Source of the DNA: Rhodococcus sp. P1Y
Lineage (GTDB): Bacteria > Actinomycetota > Actinomycetes > Mycobacteriales > Mycobacteriaceae
Length of the DNA stretch: 64,000 nucleotides
Reading direction: 5' to 3'
Assembly (NCBI RefSeq): GCF_003641205.1
Contig: NZ_CP032762.1
Coordinates: forward strand, 3,658,001-3,722,000
This document shows positions 29,868 through 40,440 of the stretch, in pieces (the stretch's first letter is position 1; each line of letters begins with the position of its first letter). Made by a program: the position numbers and the translations under genes. A model generated the notes under the pieces. That model did no database searches. It saw nothing but the letters and a program-made list of their open reading frames with translations, and was not told where the DNA came from.

Positions 29868-30844
29868 GCGCGAAACTCTCGGTCCGGCTCGCCCGGCTGC
29901 TCAACATGGTCCCGTTCTTTCTCGCGAACCCGGGAATGAGCGCGGCGGAAGCCGCCCGCGAGCTGGGCGTGTCGACTGCGACGCTGATGACGGACCTGAA
30001 CCAGCTGTGGATGTGTGGTCTGCCCGGATACGGCCCGGGCGACCTGATCGACCTCTCGTTCTCGGAGGACAGCATCGAGGTGACGTTTTCGGCCGGGATG
30101 GACCGGCCCTTGAGGTTGACCTCGACGGAAGCGACCGCGTTGCTGGTCGCTCTCCGATCGCTCACGTCGATGCCGGGGATGGTCGATCCGAGCGCGGCGC
30201 AGAGCGCGATCGCCAAGATCGAGGATGCTGCAGGATCGGCAGCGACTCACGTTCCTCGCTCGTCGTCGACCGAGTCGGGAGAGCAGAGTTCGGAAAGTGC
30301 CGCCGCCGCAGCAGTGAGGTCGGCGCTGCGTCATCGACACGCTCTGGAACTGACGTACTATTCCGCGTCCCGAGACGCTGTCTCGGTGCGAGTCGTCGAT
30401 CCCATACGCACCGTCCTGATCGACGACCACAGCTATGTTCAGGCGTGGTGCAGGCGGGCGGAAGGCGTTCGGCTGTTCCGGTTCGATCGGATCGATCGAG
30501 CAGTCGAGTTGGACGAGCTTTCGACTCCACCCGAGGATGCGCCGCAGGACGACAGCTTCGAGATCTTCAACGACGACGCGTCGCTGCCCCAGGCTGTCCT
30601 ACGCATCGCGCCCGGTTATGCGTGGGTGTTGGACTACTACCCGATGACGCAGGTGAGCGCGGACGACGACGGATACATCACCGTCACGATGCGATTCGCG
30701 ACGCCTGCGTGGATGACTCGCCTCACGCTCGGTTTCGGCGGCGGCATCGAGGTTCTCGGCCCGGAGGAACTCCGACGCAGTGTGGCCGACCGTGCCCGAG
30801 GTGCGCTGGCTGCGTATGCGCAGCTCGAGGCGTCCACCGGTTAA
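29864..30844 (+). CDS. pafC: WYL-domain transcriptional regulator PafC
   Basis: A 326-residue partner of PafB with an N-terminal winged helix (SVRLARLLNMVPFFLANPGMSAAEAA), a Ser/Ala-rich linker at about 125-145, a WYL domain (ALELTYYSASRDAVSVR ... WCRRAEGVRLFRFDRI) and a WCX end. ATG 29864 overlaps the pafB stop (ATGA), consistent with obligate complex formation. Confidence 0.95.
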   Translation: MSAKLSVRLARLLNMVPFFLANPGMSAAEAARELGVSTATLMTDLNQLWMCGLPGYGPGDLIDLSFSEDSIEVTFSAGMDRPLRLTSTEATALLVALRSLTSMPGMVDPSAAQSAIAKIEDAAGSAATHVPRSSSTESGEQSSESAAAAAVRSALRHRHALELTYYSASRDAVSVRVVDPIRTVLIDDHSYVQAWCRRAEGVRLFRFDRIDRAVELDELSTPPEDAPQDDSFEIFNDDASLPQAVLRIAPGYAWVLDYYPMTQVSADDDGYITVTMRFATPAWMTRLTLGFGGGIEVLGPEELRRSVADRARGALAAYAQLEASTG

Positions 30845-30927
30845 CGGACAGCAAACGGATGATTACTACGCAGTCGACGTGGTGATATGTCGGGTAGGCT
30901 CGAATCATCTGATCTTGGGAGGTACAC

Positions 30928-31203
30928 ATGGGAGCCATGAGCCCGTGGCATTGGGCCATCGTTGCTTTGGTGGTCGTCATTCTGTTCGGTTCGAAGAAGC
31001 TGCCCGATGCAGCTCGCGGACTGGGTCGCTCTCTTCGAATCTTCAAGAGCGAAGTCAAGGAGATGCAGAACGACGGGAAGACCGAGGCGCAGCCGACTCA
31101 GCAGGCAACGCCCACCCAGCTCGATTCGCAGGCCCCCGTGCAGGCAAGCGACATTCGCGCCACCAACGGTGTGAACGTGCACCCGGACTCCAAGTCCGCC
31201 TGA
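30928..31203 (+). CDS. tatA: Twin-arginine translocase subunit TatA
   Basis: A 91-residue Tat component: one N-terminal membrane helix ([20 protein letters not shown]), an amphipathic helix with [20 protein letters not shown], and a Gln/Pro-rich polar tail. It forms the size-variable pore for folded proteins. GGGAGG precedes the ATG. A weak promoter (TAGGCT at 30895-30900) may lie in the 83-base gap after pafC. A strong hairpin follows before tatC. Confidence 0.96.
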   Translation: MGAMSPWHWAIVALVVVILFGSKKLPDAARGLGRSLRIFKSEVKEMQNDGKTEAQPTQQATPTQLDSQAPVQASDIRATNGVNVHPDSKSA

Positions 31204-31219
31204 CAGCTGATCTGCGGCG

Positions 31220-31247
31220 AACCGGGGTGCTGACCAGCACCCCGGTT
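31220..31247 (+). terminator. Perfect 12-bp hairpin between tatA and tatC
   Basis: AACCGGGGTGCT (31220-31231), loop GACC and AGCACCCCGGTT (31236-31247), all paired. No U-tract follows, so it could be a partial terminator or an mRNA-stabilising structure. Confidence 0.6.
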
Positions 31248-31276
31248 GTCTGCTGAGCGAAGACACAGAATCTCAC

Positions 31277-32221
31277 ATGCGAATTCCGTTCGATCCACGG
31301 CGTAGCAAGCGCCGTTTGAATCCCGACGGCACGATGTCGTTGGTCGATCATCTGTACGAGCTGCGTACTCGCCTGATGTGGGCATTGCTGGCCATGGCGG
31401 TCACCACCGTGTTCGGTTTCTTCTGGTACTCCCACACAATCGTGGGCATCGACAGTCTCGGAGATCTCCTGCGGGGCCCCTACTGCTCGCTCGACCCCAG
31501 TTTGCGGGCAAATTTGAGCAATGACGACCAATGCCGCTTGCTGGCAACGGGCCCGTTCGACCAATTCTTGCTTCGCTTCAAGGTTGCGTTCACCGCAGGC
31601 GTGATTCTGGCCTGCCCGGTGTGGCTCTACCAGATTTGGGCCTTCGTCACCCCAGGGTTGTACAAGCAGGAACGCCGTTACGCGGTCTCGTTCGTGACCT
31701 CGGCAGCGGTGCTGTTCGTCGCGGGAGCCGTGCTCGCGTACTACATCGTCGCCAAGGGCCTGCATTTCTTGTTGTCCATCGGCGACAACGTGCAGATCAC
31801 TGCGCTCAGTGGCGACCAGTACTTCGGGTTCGTCATCAATCTGCTGATCATCTTCGGCGTCAGCTTCGAGATTCCACTGCTGGTGGTGGCGCTCAACTTC
31901 GTCGGCGTTCTCACCTACGAGCGCCTCAAGGCATGGCGGCGTGGATTGATCATGGGGCTGTTCGTCTTTGCGGCGATCGCCACACCTGGCCAGGACCCTT
32001 TCTCCATGCTCGCCCTCGCGTTGGCGCTGACGCTTCTGTTCGAAATGGCAGTGCAGGTCGCTCGGATCCACGACAAGCGTAAATTGCGCAAGAGAACCGA
32101 CGAATGGGGTGATGTATCCGATGACGAAGCCACGTCCATCGATTCCGCGAGTCCACTTGCAACCCCGAACCCCGTCTCACCGCCAACCCAGCCGAGTCGA
32201 GACTTCACCGACACGATCTGA
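31277..32221 (+). CDS. tatC: Twin-arginine translocase subunit TatC
   Basis: A 314-residue membrane protein with six predicted helices. The signature [18 protein letters not shown] lies at the N-terminus, and the conserved Glu region after [28 protein letters not shown] is present. It binds twin-arginine signal peptides. The C-terminal cytoplasmic tail of about 50 residues is charged and then Ser/Pro-rich. It is followed nine bases later by helY. Confidence 0.97.
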   Translation: MRIPFDPRRSKRRLNPDGTMSLVDHLYELRTRLMWALLAMAVTTVFGFFWYSHTIVGIDSLGDLLRGPYCSLDPSLRANLSNDDQCRLLATGPFDQFLLRFKVAFTAGVILACPVWLYQIWAFVTPGLYKQERRYAVSFVTSAAVLFVAGAVLAYYIVAKGLHFLLSIGDNVQITALSGDQYFGFVINLLIIFGVSFEIPLLVVALNFVGVLTYERLKAWRRGLIMGLFVFAAIATPGQDPFSMLALALALTLLFEMAVQVARIHDKRKLRKRTDEWGDVSDDEATSIDSASPLATPNPVSPPTQPSRDFTDTI

Positions 32222-32230
32222 CGCGGTCGC

Positions 32231-34954
32231 GTGACTGTGTCCACATCGCAATTACAGCGATTTGCCGGAGAGCTCAGTTTTCCGCTCGACAGATTTCAGG
32301 TCGATGCCTGTACCGCGTTGGAGGCCGGCCATGGCGTCCTGGTGTGCGCTCCGACCGGCGCAGGCAAAACGATCATCGGCGAGTTCGCAGTGCACCTTGC
32401 GTTGGCTGCTGGACGAAAATGCTTTTACACCACACCGATCAAAGCGCTGAGCAATCAGAAATTCGCGGAACTCACTGCTCGGTACGGTCGCGAGACGGTC
32501 GGGTTGCTCACCGGCGACTCGAGCATCAACCCCGACGCCCCCATCGTCATCATGACGACCGAGGTTCTGCGCAACATGCTCTATGCGTCGTCGGATGCTC
32601 TACGTGGCCTGTCCCATGTCGTGATGGACGAGGTCCACTACCTCGCGGACCGATTCCGCGGCGCAGTGTGGGAAGAAGTCATTCTTCATCTCTCGCAGGA
32701 TGTTCGACTCGTCAGCCTGTCGGCGACGGTCAGCAACGCCGAGGAATTCGGCGCCTGGATGGAGACTGTCCGCGGTGACACCACCGTGGTGGTCGACGAA
32801 AATCGTCCAGTGCCCCTTTCCCAGCACATCATGGTCGGCCGCAGACTGTTCGACCTCTTCGACAGCCGCGCCCAGACAGGGAGCGGCGCTGCGAAACTCG
32901 TGGTCGACAAGGACCTGGTGCGTCACGTCAAACAGCGGCAATCGCTGGACTACGCCGACCGATGGCAACCACCGCACGGGCGAGGCCGTAGTCGGGGCGG
33001 ACACGGAACGAGTGTGGCGAACAGGCCCCTGCCCAGGCCGGAAGTCATCGCCAAACTCGACGAGGAAGGCTTGCTCCCGGCAATCACGTTCATCTTCAGC
33101 CGCGCCGGGTGCGACGGTGCTCTCACGCAATGCCTGCGGTCTCGTCTGGTTCTGACGACTCCGGAACAGACCGAAGAGATTCGCTACATCGTGGACAAGC
33201 ACACCTCCGAGTTGCCACGAGAGGACCTGGAAGTTCTCGGCTACTGGGAATGGCGCGAAGCTCTCGAACGCGGTCTCGCCGCACACCACGCCGGCATGTT
33301 GCCGGTCTTCCGTCACACCGTCGAAGAACTCTTCGTCAAGGGTTTGGTGCGTGCGGTGTTCGCGACGGAGACACTTGCGCTCGGTATCAACATGCCCGCT
33401 CGAACTGTGGTCTTGGAAAAACTGGTCAAGTACAACGGCGAGACCCACGCCGAGCTGACGCCGGGCGAATACACACAGTTGACCGGGCGGGCAGGTCGAC
33501 GAGGAATCGACGTCGAAGGTCACGCCGTCGTGCTGTGGCAGCCGGGAACCGAGCCGACCGAGGTCGCTGGCCTCGCGTCCACGCGTACATTTCCACTGCG
33601 AAGCTCGTTCCGCCCCGGGTACAACATGTCGATCAATCTCGTCGAACAGTTCGGGGCGGCCGAATCGCGAGCCCTGCTGGAGCGGTCGTTCGCGCAATTC
33701 CAGGCAGACCGATCGGTGGTCGGTCTCGTGCGAGGAATCGAACGAAACAGCCAGACGCTCACACAGCTGATGGCCCGTCTGGGCGGCGTCGACGGCGAAT
33801 ACTTCGAGTACGCCAAGCTGCGTGAACGCCTCAAGGACCGTGAGAAGACGCTGGAACGCCAAGGAAGGCAGGATCGACGCGACCGAGCCGTGGAGTCGCT
33901 TCGTGGCCTCTCGCGCGGTGATGTCGTGTCCGTCCCCAGTGGCAGAAGGAGCGGCCTCGCCGTCGTTCTCGAACCCGACGACGACCGAGTGGATCCACGT
34001 CCCCTCGTGCTGACCGAAGATGCGTGGGCAGGCCGGCTGTCCGCCGCCGATTTCCCATCTGCTGCTGATCCGTTGGGGCGCATGCGATTGCCTCGGTTCG
34101 TCGACCACAGGACTGCACGCACGCGCCGCGACCTGTCGGCAGCCTTGCGATCCACCGGTATGTCGATGCCCTCCGATCGGAAACGACGCAAGTCCACGGC
34201 GGCCGACGACCGAGAACTGGCGACCCTGCGTCGCAGCATCAAGTCACACCCAGTGCACGCACGTCCGGACCGCGACGAACTGGGGCGCGTGGGGGAGCGA
34301 TACAACAAGCTCGCCCGCGACACCGAGACGATGCGGCAGAAGGTATCCGCGACCACGAACTCGCTCGCCCGCACATTCGATCGGATCCTGTCGTTGCTGG
34401 CCGAACGTGATTACATCAGCTCCGGACGTACACCGTCGGTGACCGAGAACGGCGCCAGGTTGAGCCGGATCTACTCCGAATCCGACCTTCTCGTCGCCGA
34501 GTGCCTTCGCCAGGGGCTGTGGCGTGGTCTCGCGCCTGCCGAGCTCGCCGCCGTCGTATCCGCAGTGGTGTTCGAGTCGAGGCAGGAAGGAGACTCGACA
34601 CCGCAGGGACCGACCGGGCCGATTCGTCACGCACTGGCCGAGACCGTTCGCGTCTGGCAAGAATTGCAAGCCGACGAAGTTCGGCACAAGCTTCCTCCCA
34701 CACGGGAACCGGACATGGGGTTCGTCAAGGCTGTGTATCGCTGGGCGAGCAACCACACGCTTGCCGAGGCGCTGGTCGTCGCCGGGGACAACGGCAAGGC
34801 CTTGTCCGGCGGAGATTTCGTTCGGTGGTGCCGTCAGGTCATAGACCTGCTCGATCAGATACGTCTGGCATCGCCCGATCCGCAGTTGTCCAAGACGGCG
34901 TCGCGGGCCGTGGCCGCGCTTCGACGAGGAGTTGTAGCAGTCGACGCTGCATGA
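32231..34954 (+). CDS. helY: Ski2-like DEAD/DEAH-box helicase HelY
   Basis: A 907-residue superfamily 2 helicase. Motif I is APTGAGKT near residue 41, motif II is DEVH near 132, motif III is SLSATVSN, and motif VI is [13 protein letters not shown] Ski2/Mtr4-like C-terminal helical domain follows. It probably remodels RNA. GTG 32231 lies nine bases after the tatC stop, so it is the last gene of the tat transcript; this order is conserved in mycobacteria. Confidence 0.94.
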   Translation: MTVSTSQLQRFAGELSFPLDRFQVDACTALEAGHGVLVCAPTGAGKTIIGEFAVHLALAAGRKCFYTTPIKALSNQKFAELTARYGRETVGLLTGDSSINPDAPIVIMTTEVLRNMLYASSDALRGLSHVVMDEVHYLADRFRGAVWEEVILHLSQDVRLVSLSATVSNAEEFGAWMETVRGDTTVVVDENRPVPLSQHIMVGRRLFDLFDSRAQTGSGAAKLVVDKDLVRHVKQRQSLDYADRWQPPHGRGRSRGGHGTSVANRPLPRPEVIAKLDEEGLLPAITFIFSRAGCDGALTQCLRSRLVLTTPEQTEEIRYIVDKHTSELPREDLEVLGYWEWREALERGLAAHHAGMLPVFRHTVEELFVKGLVRAVFATETLALGINMPARTVVLEKLVKYNGETHAELTPGEYTQLTGRAGRRGIDVEGHAVVLWQPGTEPTEVAGLASTRTFPLRSSFRPGYNMSINLVEQFGAAESRALLERSFAQFQADRSVVGLVRGIERNSQTLTQLMARLGGVDGEYFEYAKLRERLKDREKTLERQGRQDRRDRAVESLRGLSRGDVVSVPSGRRSGLAVVLEPDDDRVDPRPLVLTEDAWAGRLSAADFPSAADPLGRMRLPRFVDHRTARTRRDLSAALRSTGMSMPSDRKRRKSTAADDRELATLRRSIKSHPVHARPDRDELGRVGERYNKLARDTETMRQKVSATTNSLARTFDRILSLLAERDYISSGRTPSVTENGARLSRIYSESDLLVAECLRQGLWRGLAPAELAAVVSAVVFESRQEGDSTPQGPTGPIRHALAETVRVWQELQADEVRHKLPPTREPDMGFVKAVYRWASNHTLAEALVVAGDNGKALSGGDFVRWCRQVIDLLDQIRLASPDPQLSKTASRAVAALRRGVVAVDAA

Positions 34955-35004
34955 CGGTGTCCGTTATGGTTGCGGCCGATCAATCGAAATTCAGTGGAGG
35001 CGAG

Positions 35005-35886
35005 ATGAGCGGCCCTTACGGTCCGAACAACCCTGACGATCAATGGTCTCGCGATCAGGGCAAGCCGGAAGGCAACGCTGCGGAGACCGAGCAGTGGGGT
35101 CAACCGGGCAGCGCAGGTCAGCCCAGCTCGTCCGGCGAGTATCCGGCCCAGGGTCAGTACCCCCAGCAGCAGTACGGTCAGGGCCAGTACCCGCAGGGCC
35201 AGTACCCCGGTCAGCAGGGGCAGCCCGGCCCGTATCCCGCGCAGGGGCAGTACCCCGGCCCGCAGGGGCAGCAGGGGCAGGGCCAATACCCCCAGCAGCA
35301 GTACGGTCAGGGTCAGTATCCCCAGGGTCAGTACCCGCAAGGGCAGTATCCCCAGGGTCAGTACCCGCAAGGGCAGTATCCCCAGGGTCAGTACCCGGGG
35401 GCTGCGGGGCAGTACCCAACCCAGGGACAATTCCCGCAGGGCCAATACCCGGGTCAGCCCGGGCAGTACGCAGCTCCCGGCCAACAGCCTCCGTGGAACC
35501 AGACAGGCCAATATCCTCAGGGGTCTGCGCCCGGAAATCAATGGGGACAAGGGCAGGATTCACCGACGGGGGGCAAGTCGAAGACTCCGTTCATCATCGG
35601 CGGCGCCGCACTCGCGGTGGTCGTGGTGGTTCTCGTCGTCGTGTTCGGTTTCGGACTCGGTCGTTCCACGAACCTGGATCAGGCCGCGGCGGAGGCCGGT
35701 GTCGAGGAGATCGTCACCGGCACCTACGGCGCTTCCTCGGTGTCCGACGTCTCGTGCCCTAGCGGCAAGTCGATCGAGAAGGGCGCATCGTTCGACTGCT
35801 CGTTGCAGGTCGACGGCATCGCACGAACGGTGACGCTCACGTTCACCGACGACGACGGAACGTACGAGGTATCGCGTCCTCGTTGA
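35005..35886 (+). CDS. DUF4333 membrane protein with QYPQG repeat tail
   Basis: A 293-residue protein in three parts. The first 190 residues are cytoplasmic, disordered and dominated by [10 protein letters not shown] repeats. One transmembrane helix follows (about 196-218, rich in Val). The extracytoplasmic DUF4333 domain carries two cysteines (SCPSGKS and FDCSLQV) that could form a disulfide. It corresponds to Rv2091c in position and layout. TGGAGG precedes ATG 35005. Function unknown; the low-complexity tail may mediate multivalent contacts. Confidence 0.88.
   Translation: MSGPYGPNNPDDQWSRDQGKPEGNAAETEQWGQPGSAGQPSSSGEYPAQGQYPQQQYGQGQYPQGQYPGQQGQPGPYPAQGQYPGPQGQQGQGQYPQQQYGQGQYPQGQYPQGQYPQGQYPQGQYPQGQYPGAAGQYPTQGQFPQGQYPGQPGQYAAPGQQPPWNQTGQYPQGSAPGNQWGQGQDSPTGGKSKTPFIIGGAALAVVVVVLVVVFGFGLGRSTNLDQAAAEAGVEEIVTGTYGASSVSDVSCPSGKSIEKGASFDCSLQVDGIARTVTLTFTDDDGTYEVSRPR
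35311..35400. repeat. Three in-frame 30-bp coding repeats
   Basis: Units at 35311-35340, 35341-35370 and 35371-35400 encode Q-Y-P-Q-G type decapeptides. The first two differ at one base and the third changes its last codon. They lie inside a longer, looser array (about 35145-35480) and are prone to copy-number change. Confidence 0.85.
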
Positions 35887-35905
35887 GTTGTGAACTCGAC
35901 TCAGG

Positions 35906-36877
35906 TCAGGAGCCGTGGGCCGCGAGAGCGGAGACCAGTCGGTCCACGGCACCCGAGATCCCCAACTGTTCAGCGAGCTCGGCAAGACGCTCGGCATCCG
36001 CAGGTACCGCGGGAATGACGTCCGACTTCGACAGGTGGACGTCGGCGTCTCGCACCACGCGCACCACTGGAAGTGCCGCGTCCAGGTAGTCCGACGCAGC
36101 AGCCAGTTTGGCCCGAACACCCTGCGCCATATCCGAACTCGGATCCAGAACTGCGTCTCTGAGCGCGGCCACCGAACCGTAGCGGAGCATCAAGGTCGAT
36201 GCCGTCTTCTCTCCGACTCCCTTGACGCCCGGGAGACCGTCCGATGCGTCGCCGCGCAGGAGCGCGAGCTCGGCGTAGGCGTCGCCCGCGCGATCGAGCG
36301 GAACTCCGTACTTCTCGGCTACCTCGGCCGGGCCGAACAGTTCAGCTTTGGCGAGCCCTCGACCCACGTACAGCACCTTGACCTGGTTGGGCTCGTCCGC
36401 TGCAACCTGCAGCAGGTCGCGGTCGCCGCTGACCACCACGACGGGATCGTGTCGCTCGACGAACGCCAAGGTGCCAAGCACGTCGTCCGCTTCCAACCCA
36501 TCGGCTCCCGCAGTGGCGATACCTGCCGCGGCGAGAACCTCCATGATCATGTCGACCTGTGGTGACAGGGTGTCCGGCACCTCTTCGCTCTCGGGCGTCC
36601 CCGGCGCTGCCTCGGCCACCCGGTGTGCCTTGTACGACGGAACAGCATCGACACGGAACTGCGGGCGCCAATTCAAGTCGAGGCACACTGCGAGCCGGCT
36701 CGGCTCGGTTCGAGCCATCAACGCGGACACCATGTCGAGGAAACCGCGCACTGCGTTGACCGGCCGGCCGTCCGGGGCCGCGATGGATTCGGGCAGCGCG
36801 TAGAAAGCGCGAAACCACAGGCTGGCTCCGTCGAGGAGGAGCAGAGGCGACGTTCCCGGGGCTGTCATGAGGATCAT
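35906..36877 (-). CDS. 5'-3' exonuclease (flap-endonuclease fold)
   Basis: A protein of up to 323 residues resembling the 5' nuclease domain of DNA polymerase I without the polymerase. Acidic metal ligands lie in [22 protein letters not shown] and [12 protein letters not shown], and the helix-hairpin-helix is [13 protein letters not shown]. It likely processes RNA-DNA primers or flaps. It corresponds to Rv2090. ATG 36868 is an alternative start three codons in. It is divergent from the peptidase gene with 27 bases between. Confidence 0.93.
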   Translation of the reverse strand: MILMTAPGTSPLLLLDGASLWFRAFYALPESIAAPDGRPVNAVRGFLDMVSALMARTEPSRLAVCLDLNWRPQFRVDAVPSYKAHRVAEAAPGTPESEEVPDTLSPQVDMIMEVLAAAGIATAGADGLEADDVLGTLAFVERHDPVVVVSGDRDLLQVAADEPNQVKVLYVGRGLAKAELFGPAEVAEKYGVPLDRAGDAYAELALLRGDASDGLPGVKGVGEKTASTLMLRYGSVAALRDAVLDPSSDMAQGVRAKLAAASDYLDAALPVVRVVRDADVHLSKSDVIPAVPADAERLAELAEQLGISGAVDRLVSALAAHGS

Positions 36878-36892
36878 CTTGCCAAACGCCGA

Positions 36893-36898
36893 TAACCT
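36893..36898 (+). promoter_or_regulatory. -10 box of leaderless peptidase promoter
   Basis: TAACCT ends six bases before the ATG at 36905. Confidence 0.45.
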
Positions 36899-36904
36899 GA
36901 CGAC

Positions 36905-38050
36905 ATGAGTTCCGATTCGACGAAGACAGCAGCCAGATTCTCCTCGCAGATCTATGCGTCTCGGCTCGCGAAAGCAGCCGAGTACGCGGGTGAGGCAGGC
37001 GTTGCCGCCCTGCTGATCACTCCAGGACCTGATCTGCAGTATCTCGTGGGCTCCAAGGCGAGCTCGTTCGAGCGGTTGATCTGCCTCGTGGTCCCCGCCG
37101 ACGGGACCACCCCGAGCGTGGTCGTGCCGAGGCTGGAACTGGCCGCGTTGGCGGACTCGGCTGTGGACGAGCTCGGCCTCACGGTGGCGGATTGGGTCGA
37201 TGGCGTCAGCCCGTACGACATCGTCGCCAAGGCTCTTCCCGCCGGAGCCGCGACGGCGGTTGACGACGCCATGCCTGCGCTACACCTCCTGCCGCTGGCC
37301 GACACACTCGGACGCACGCCGATCTTGGCTACGGACGTTCTCCGTCGGTTGCGGATGCTCAAAGACGACGCCGAGATCGAGGCCCTACGGCGTGCAGGAC
37401 AGGCGATCGACCGCGTGCACGGCCGAATGGCCGAATTCCTCACGGTCGGTAGGACGGAGGCGGCGGTTGCCGCGGACATTGCCGCCGCCATCGTCGAGGA
37501 GGGCCACACCGAGGCAGCATTCATCATCGTCGGGTCGGGTCCCCATGGCGCCGACCCGCATCACGAGGTCTCCGAGCGGATCATCGAAGCCGGCGACGTC
37601 GTGGTGATCGACATCGGCGGTCCGGTCGCACCGGGCTACAACTCCGACTCGACGAGAACCTACGTGCTCGGTGAGCCTTCCTCCGAGGTCGCTGCGCACT
37701 ACGCGGTCCTCGAGCGTGCGCAGCAGGCCGCAGTGGACGCGGTGAAACCCGGTGTCACCGCGGAGTCGATCGACGCAGCGGCACGCGACATCCTTGTCGC
37801 CGAAGGACTGGGTGAGGTGTTCCTGCACAGGACCGGGCACGGGATCGGGCTGTCCGTCCACGAGGAGCCGTACATCGTGTCGGGCAACGACATAGAACTT
37901 GCCGAAAGGATGGCGTTCAGCATCGAACCGGGCATCTACTTCCGTGGGCAGTGGGGCGCTCGGATCGAGGACATCGTGGTTGTCACCGCCGACGGCTGCG
38001 AGTCCGTCAACCTACGCCCGCACGGCCTTACGGTGCTTCCGGTCGGATGA
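36905..38050 (+). CDS. pepE: M24-family Xaa-Pro dipeptidase
   Basis: A 381-residue pita-bread metallopeptidase. The metal ligands are all present: Asp in VIDIGG (about 233), Asp in NSDSTRT (about 247), His in TGHGIG (about 312), Glu in SIEPGIY (about 339) and Glu in RIEDIV (about 354). It cleaves Xaa-Pro dipeptides, plausibly downstream of proteasomal degradation, though that link is only by neighbourhood. It corresponds to Rv2089c. Its 3' end overlaps the oppositely oriented PPOX gene by 23 bases. Confidence 0.94.
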   Translation: MSSDSTKTAARFSSQIYASRLAKAAEYAGEAGVAALLITPGPDLQYLVGSKASSFERLICLVVPADGTTPSVVVPRLELAALADSAVDELGLTVADWVDGVSPYDIVAKALPAGAATAVDDAMPALHLLPLADTLGRTPILATDVLRRLRMLKDDAEIEALRRAGQAIDRVHGRMAEFLTVGRTEAAVAADIAAAIVEEGHTEAAFIIVGSGPHGADPHHEVSERIIEAGDVVVIDIGGPVAPGYNSDSTRTYVLGEPSSEVAAHYAVLERAQQAAVDAVKPGVTAESIDAAARDILVAEGLGEVFLHRTGHGIGLSVHEEPYIVSGNDIELAERMAFSIEPGIYFRGQWGARIEDIVVVTADGCESVNLRPHGLTVLPVG

Positions 38051-38453
38051 GAAGCGACCTGGACCCGAGGATGCGCTGCACGGAAATTCGAACGACCACT
38101 CGTTCGGGGTTCTCGCGCGGCACCCGATAGCGCTTCGCGTAGCGGTGTTCGGCGTCGGTGACGTCCGATTTGTCGTCGAGGACCTCGGACGGACCTTCCA
38201 AGGTCAGCCAGCGAGCGCCGTCGACCTGGCTGACCGCCGCATAGCCGCCGCGCGCGGCGTTGATCGCCTTCTGGCTCTTGCGGCTGGTAATTATGCGGGC
38301 GTACGAGCCGTCGGCATCCCAGGTGAAACCGACCGCGACGACGTGAGGCGTGCCGTCCTTTCGCACAGTGGTCAGCGTCGCAAGGTGACGTTCGGTCAGA
38401 AACTCGGTTGCGTCCGCAGTGAGGGACGCCGGGTCGACGGGGGTGGTAGCCAT
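38028..38453 (-). CDS. PPOX-family F420-dependent oxidoreductase, probable biliverdin reductase
   Basis: A 141-residue split-barrel FDOR-B protein. The segments ERHLATLTTVRKDGTPHVVAVGFTWD and AVSQVDGARWLTLEG are close to what I recall of Rv2074, shown to be an F420-dependent biliverdin reductase. I chose ATG 38453 because it gives family length and has TAGCGT (38466-38461, minus strand) seven bases upstream. It is divergent from the SDR gene. F420 use and substrate are inferred from family. Confidence 0.87.
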   Translation of the reverse strand: MATTPVDPASLTADATEFLTERHLATLTTVRKDGTPHVVAVGFTWDADGSYARIITSRKSQKAINAARGGYAAVSQVDGARWLTLEGPSEVLDDKSDVTDAEHRYAKRYRVPRENPERVVVRISVQRILGSRSLLIRPEAP

Positions 38454-38485
38454 GCCATAGACGCTAATCGGCAAGACTGTCGATT

Positions 38486-39238
38486 GTGACAACGACTCGG
38501 GAAAAAGGCACGCTGCTGATCCTCGGCGGACGCAGCGAGATCGGAATGGAACTCGCCACCAGACTCGCACGCGGGCGGACCGTCGTTCTGGCGGCTCGTA
38601 GGAGCGAGGACCTGGCTACCCAGGTCGCGTCACTGACGGCGTCGGGGGCACGCACGGTCGCAACTGTCGAGTTCGATGCGGACGACTTGTCTTCGCACGG
38701 TGACCTGCTGGCGTCCGTGGTGGCTGATCACGGGCATTTGTCGACCGTCGTGCTCGCCTTCGGAATTCTCGGTAATCAGAAGCGCGCCGAGGCCGATGCC
38801 GATCATGCGGCAGCAATTCTGCATACCGACTTCGTGGCTCAGGTGTCGGTTCTGACGCACGCGGCCGAACTCCTGCGACACCAGGGGAGCGGCGAGCTCG
38901 TAGTCTTCTCCTCGGTCGCCGGGGTTCGGGTACGCAAGACCAACTACGTGTACGGATCAGCCAAGGCTGGTCTCGACGGGTTCGCCAGCGGCCTGACGGA
39001 CGCACTCCGTGGATCCGGTGTGACGCTGTTGCTGGTTCGTCCAGGGTTCGTCATCGGATCGATGACCGAAGGGATGAAGCCCGCACCGTTCTCGAGTACG
39101 CCCGATCAGGTGGCCGACGCGGTGGTCCGAGCACTTGGTCGGGGGAAGTCGACGGTATGGATTCCGGGAGTCGCCGCACCCATCTACTTCCTGCTGAAGA
39201 TGGCGCCCGCGTGGTTGTGGCGAAAGATGCCTCGGTGA
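38486..39238 (+). CDS. Short-chain dehydrogenase/reductase
   Basis: A 250-residue SDR with a modified nucleotide loop GGRSEIG (rather than GxxxGxG), catalytic Ser in FSSVAG, and YGSAK. It resembles the DprE2-like subgroup and corresponds to Rv2073c; the substrate is unknown. The C-terminal end has a hydrophobic amphipathic stretch (PIYFLLKMAPAWLW) that could contact membrane. GTG 38486; the stop overlaps the cobL GTG, so it is co-transcribed with cobL and cobK. Confidence 0.9.
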   Translation: MTTTREKGTLLILGGRSEIGMELATRLARGRTVVLAARRSEDLATQVASLTASGARTVATVEFDADDLSSHGDLLASVVADHGHLSTVVLAFGILGNQKRAEADADHAAAILHTDFVAQVSVLTHAAELLRHQGSGELVVFSSVAGVRVRKTNYVYGSAKAGLDGFASGLTDALRGSGVTLLLVRPGFVIGSMTEGMKPAPFSSTPDQVADAVVRALGRGKSTVWIPGVAAPIYFLLKMAPAWLWRKMPR

Positions 39239-40440
39239 GCCCAATTCCAATCGATGTCGTCGGAATCGGAGCCGACGGGTGGGGCGGTCTGTCTGCATCG
39301 ACCAGGTCGATCGTCGAGGCAGCCGACGTCGTGTTCGGCTCGCGCAGACAGCTCCAGACAATTCCGGTGGCCCAGGATCGCCTGCGACCGTGGCCCAGTC
39401 CTTTGCTCCCGAACCTCCGATCGACGATCGAGGAGTTCGACGGCAACCGCATCTGCGTTCTCGCAAGCGGAGATCCCATGTTCCACGGGATCGGCGTCAC
39501 CCTTGCCCGGGAATTCGGCGCCCCTCGATTGCGTGTGATTTCGTCCCCGTCGTCGCTGTCGTTGGCGTGCGCGCGACTGGGGTGGGCCGTTCACACCACC
39601 GCGTGCGTCAGCTTGGTGAACGAGCCTGCGGCCACGTTGATTCCGGCGCTGTCCGACGGGTCCCGCGTCGTCGTGCTGTCGCGCGGAAGCGAGACGCCCT
39701 CCGAGGTTCTGTCGATTCTGCGCGACGCGGGGTTCGGTCAATCGACGGTGACGGTCCTCGAAAATTTGGGTGGACCCGACGAACGGTCGTCGACCGGCAC
39801 GGCGGCTACCTGGACACATGAGCCGGGAGATCCGCTGAATGTCGTCGCCGTCGACTGCGTCGAGGATCGGACGCACACGAGGCTCACCAGGGTGCCGGGC
39901 CTCCCGGACCGTGCGTACACCGGTGACGGTCAACTGACCAAGTCCGAGGTGCGAGCACTCACACTGTCAGCGCTCGCCCCGTCGCCCGGCGAGCTGCTGT
40001 GGGACGTCGGCGGCGGCTCGGGCTCGATTGCCATCGAATGGATGCGTACACATCCGACCTGTCGAGCAACGGTGTACGAGTCGATGGGCCATCGCCGCAG
40101 GCAGATCGAGACGAACGCCAGGGCGCTCGGGGTGCCGGGAGCACGGGTAGTGGGCGGTGCACCGGAATCCTTCGATTCCGAGACTCCCGACGCCGTATTC
40201 ATCGGAGGCGGGCTCACACAGGACGGCATGCTCGACGTGTGCTGGTCCTGCCTTCCGCCCGGTGGTCGACTTGTGGCCAACGCGGTGACGGCTGAATCCG
40301 AAGCCTTTCTGCTCGAATGCGTTTCACGTTTCGGTGGTGTTCTACGTAAATTCCAGATCTACCGTGCCGAACCACTCGGCTCGTTCACGAGTTGGCGCCC
40401 ACAACTTCCCGTCGCGCAGTGGGCCGTAGTCAAGCCGTGA
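39235..40440 (+). CDS. cobL: Precorrin-6Y C5,15-methyltransferase (decarboxylating), CbiE-CbiT fusion
   Basis: A 401-residue fusion. The N-terminal CbiE domain starts IDVVGIGADGWGGLS and methylates C5 and C15. The C-terminal CbiT domain from about 230 has the SAM loop WDVGGGSGSIAIEWMR and decarboxylates the C12 acetate. GTG 39235 overlaps the SDR stop (GTGA); its own stop overlaps cobK (GTGA). In M. tuberculosis cobM lies between cobL and cobK; here it does not. Confidence 0.95.
   Translation: MSPIPIDVVGIGADGWGGLSASTRSIVEAADVVFGSRRQLQTIPVAQDRLRPWPSPLLPNLRSTIEEFDGNRICVLASGDPMFHGIGVTLAREFGAPRLRVISSPSSLSLACARLGWAVHTTACVSLVNEPAATLIPALSDGSRVVVLSRGSETPSEVLSILRDAGFGQSTVTVLENLGGPDERSSTGTAATWTHEPGDPLNVVAVDCVEDRTHTRLTRVPGLPDRAYTGDGQLTKSEVRALTLSALAPSPGELLWDVGGGSGSIAIEWMRTHPTCRATVYESMGHRRRQIETNARALGVPGARVVGGAPESFDSETPDAVFIGGGLTQDGMLDVCWSCLPPGGRLVANAVTAESEAFLLECVSRFGGVLRKFQIYRAEPLGSFTSWRPQLPVAQWAVVKP

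Noticed and set aside
31055..32071. Open frame of 338 codons on the minus strand
   Set aside because: Antisense to tatA/tatC; no recognisable motif.
32600..34108. Open frame of 502 codons on the minus strand
   Set aside because: Antisense shadow of helY; no family features in its product.
35145..35480. Repeat array as CRISPR or minisatellite RNA
   Set aside because: Units are multiples of three and encode QYPQG in frame within the DUF4333 gene.
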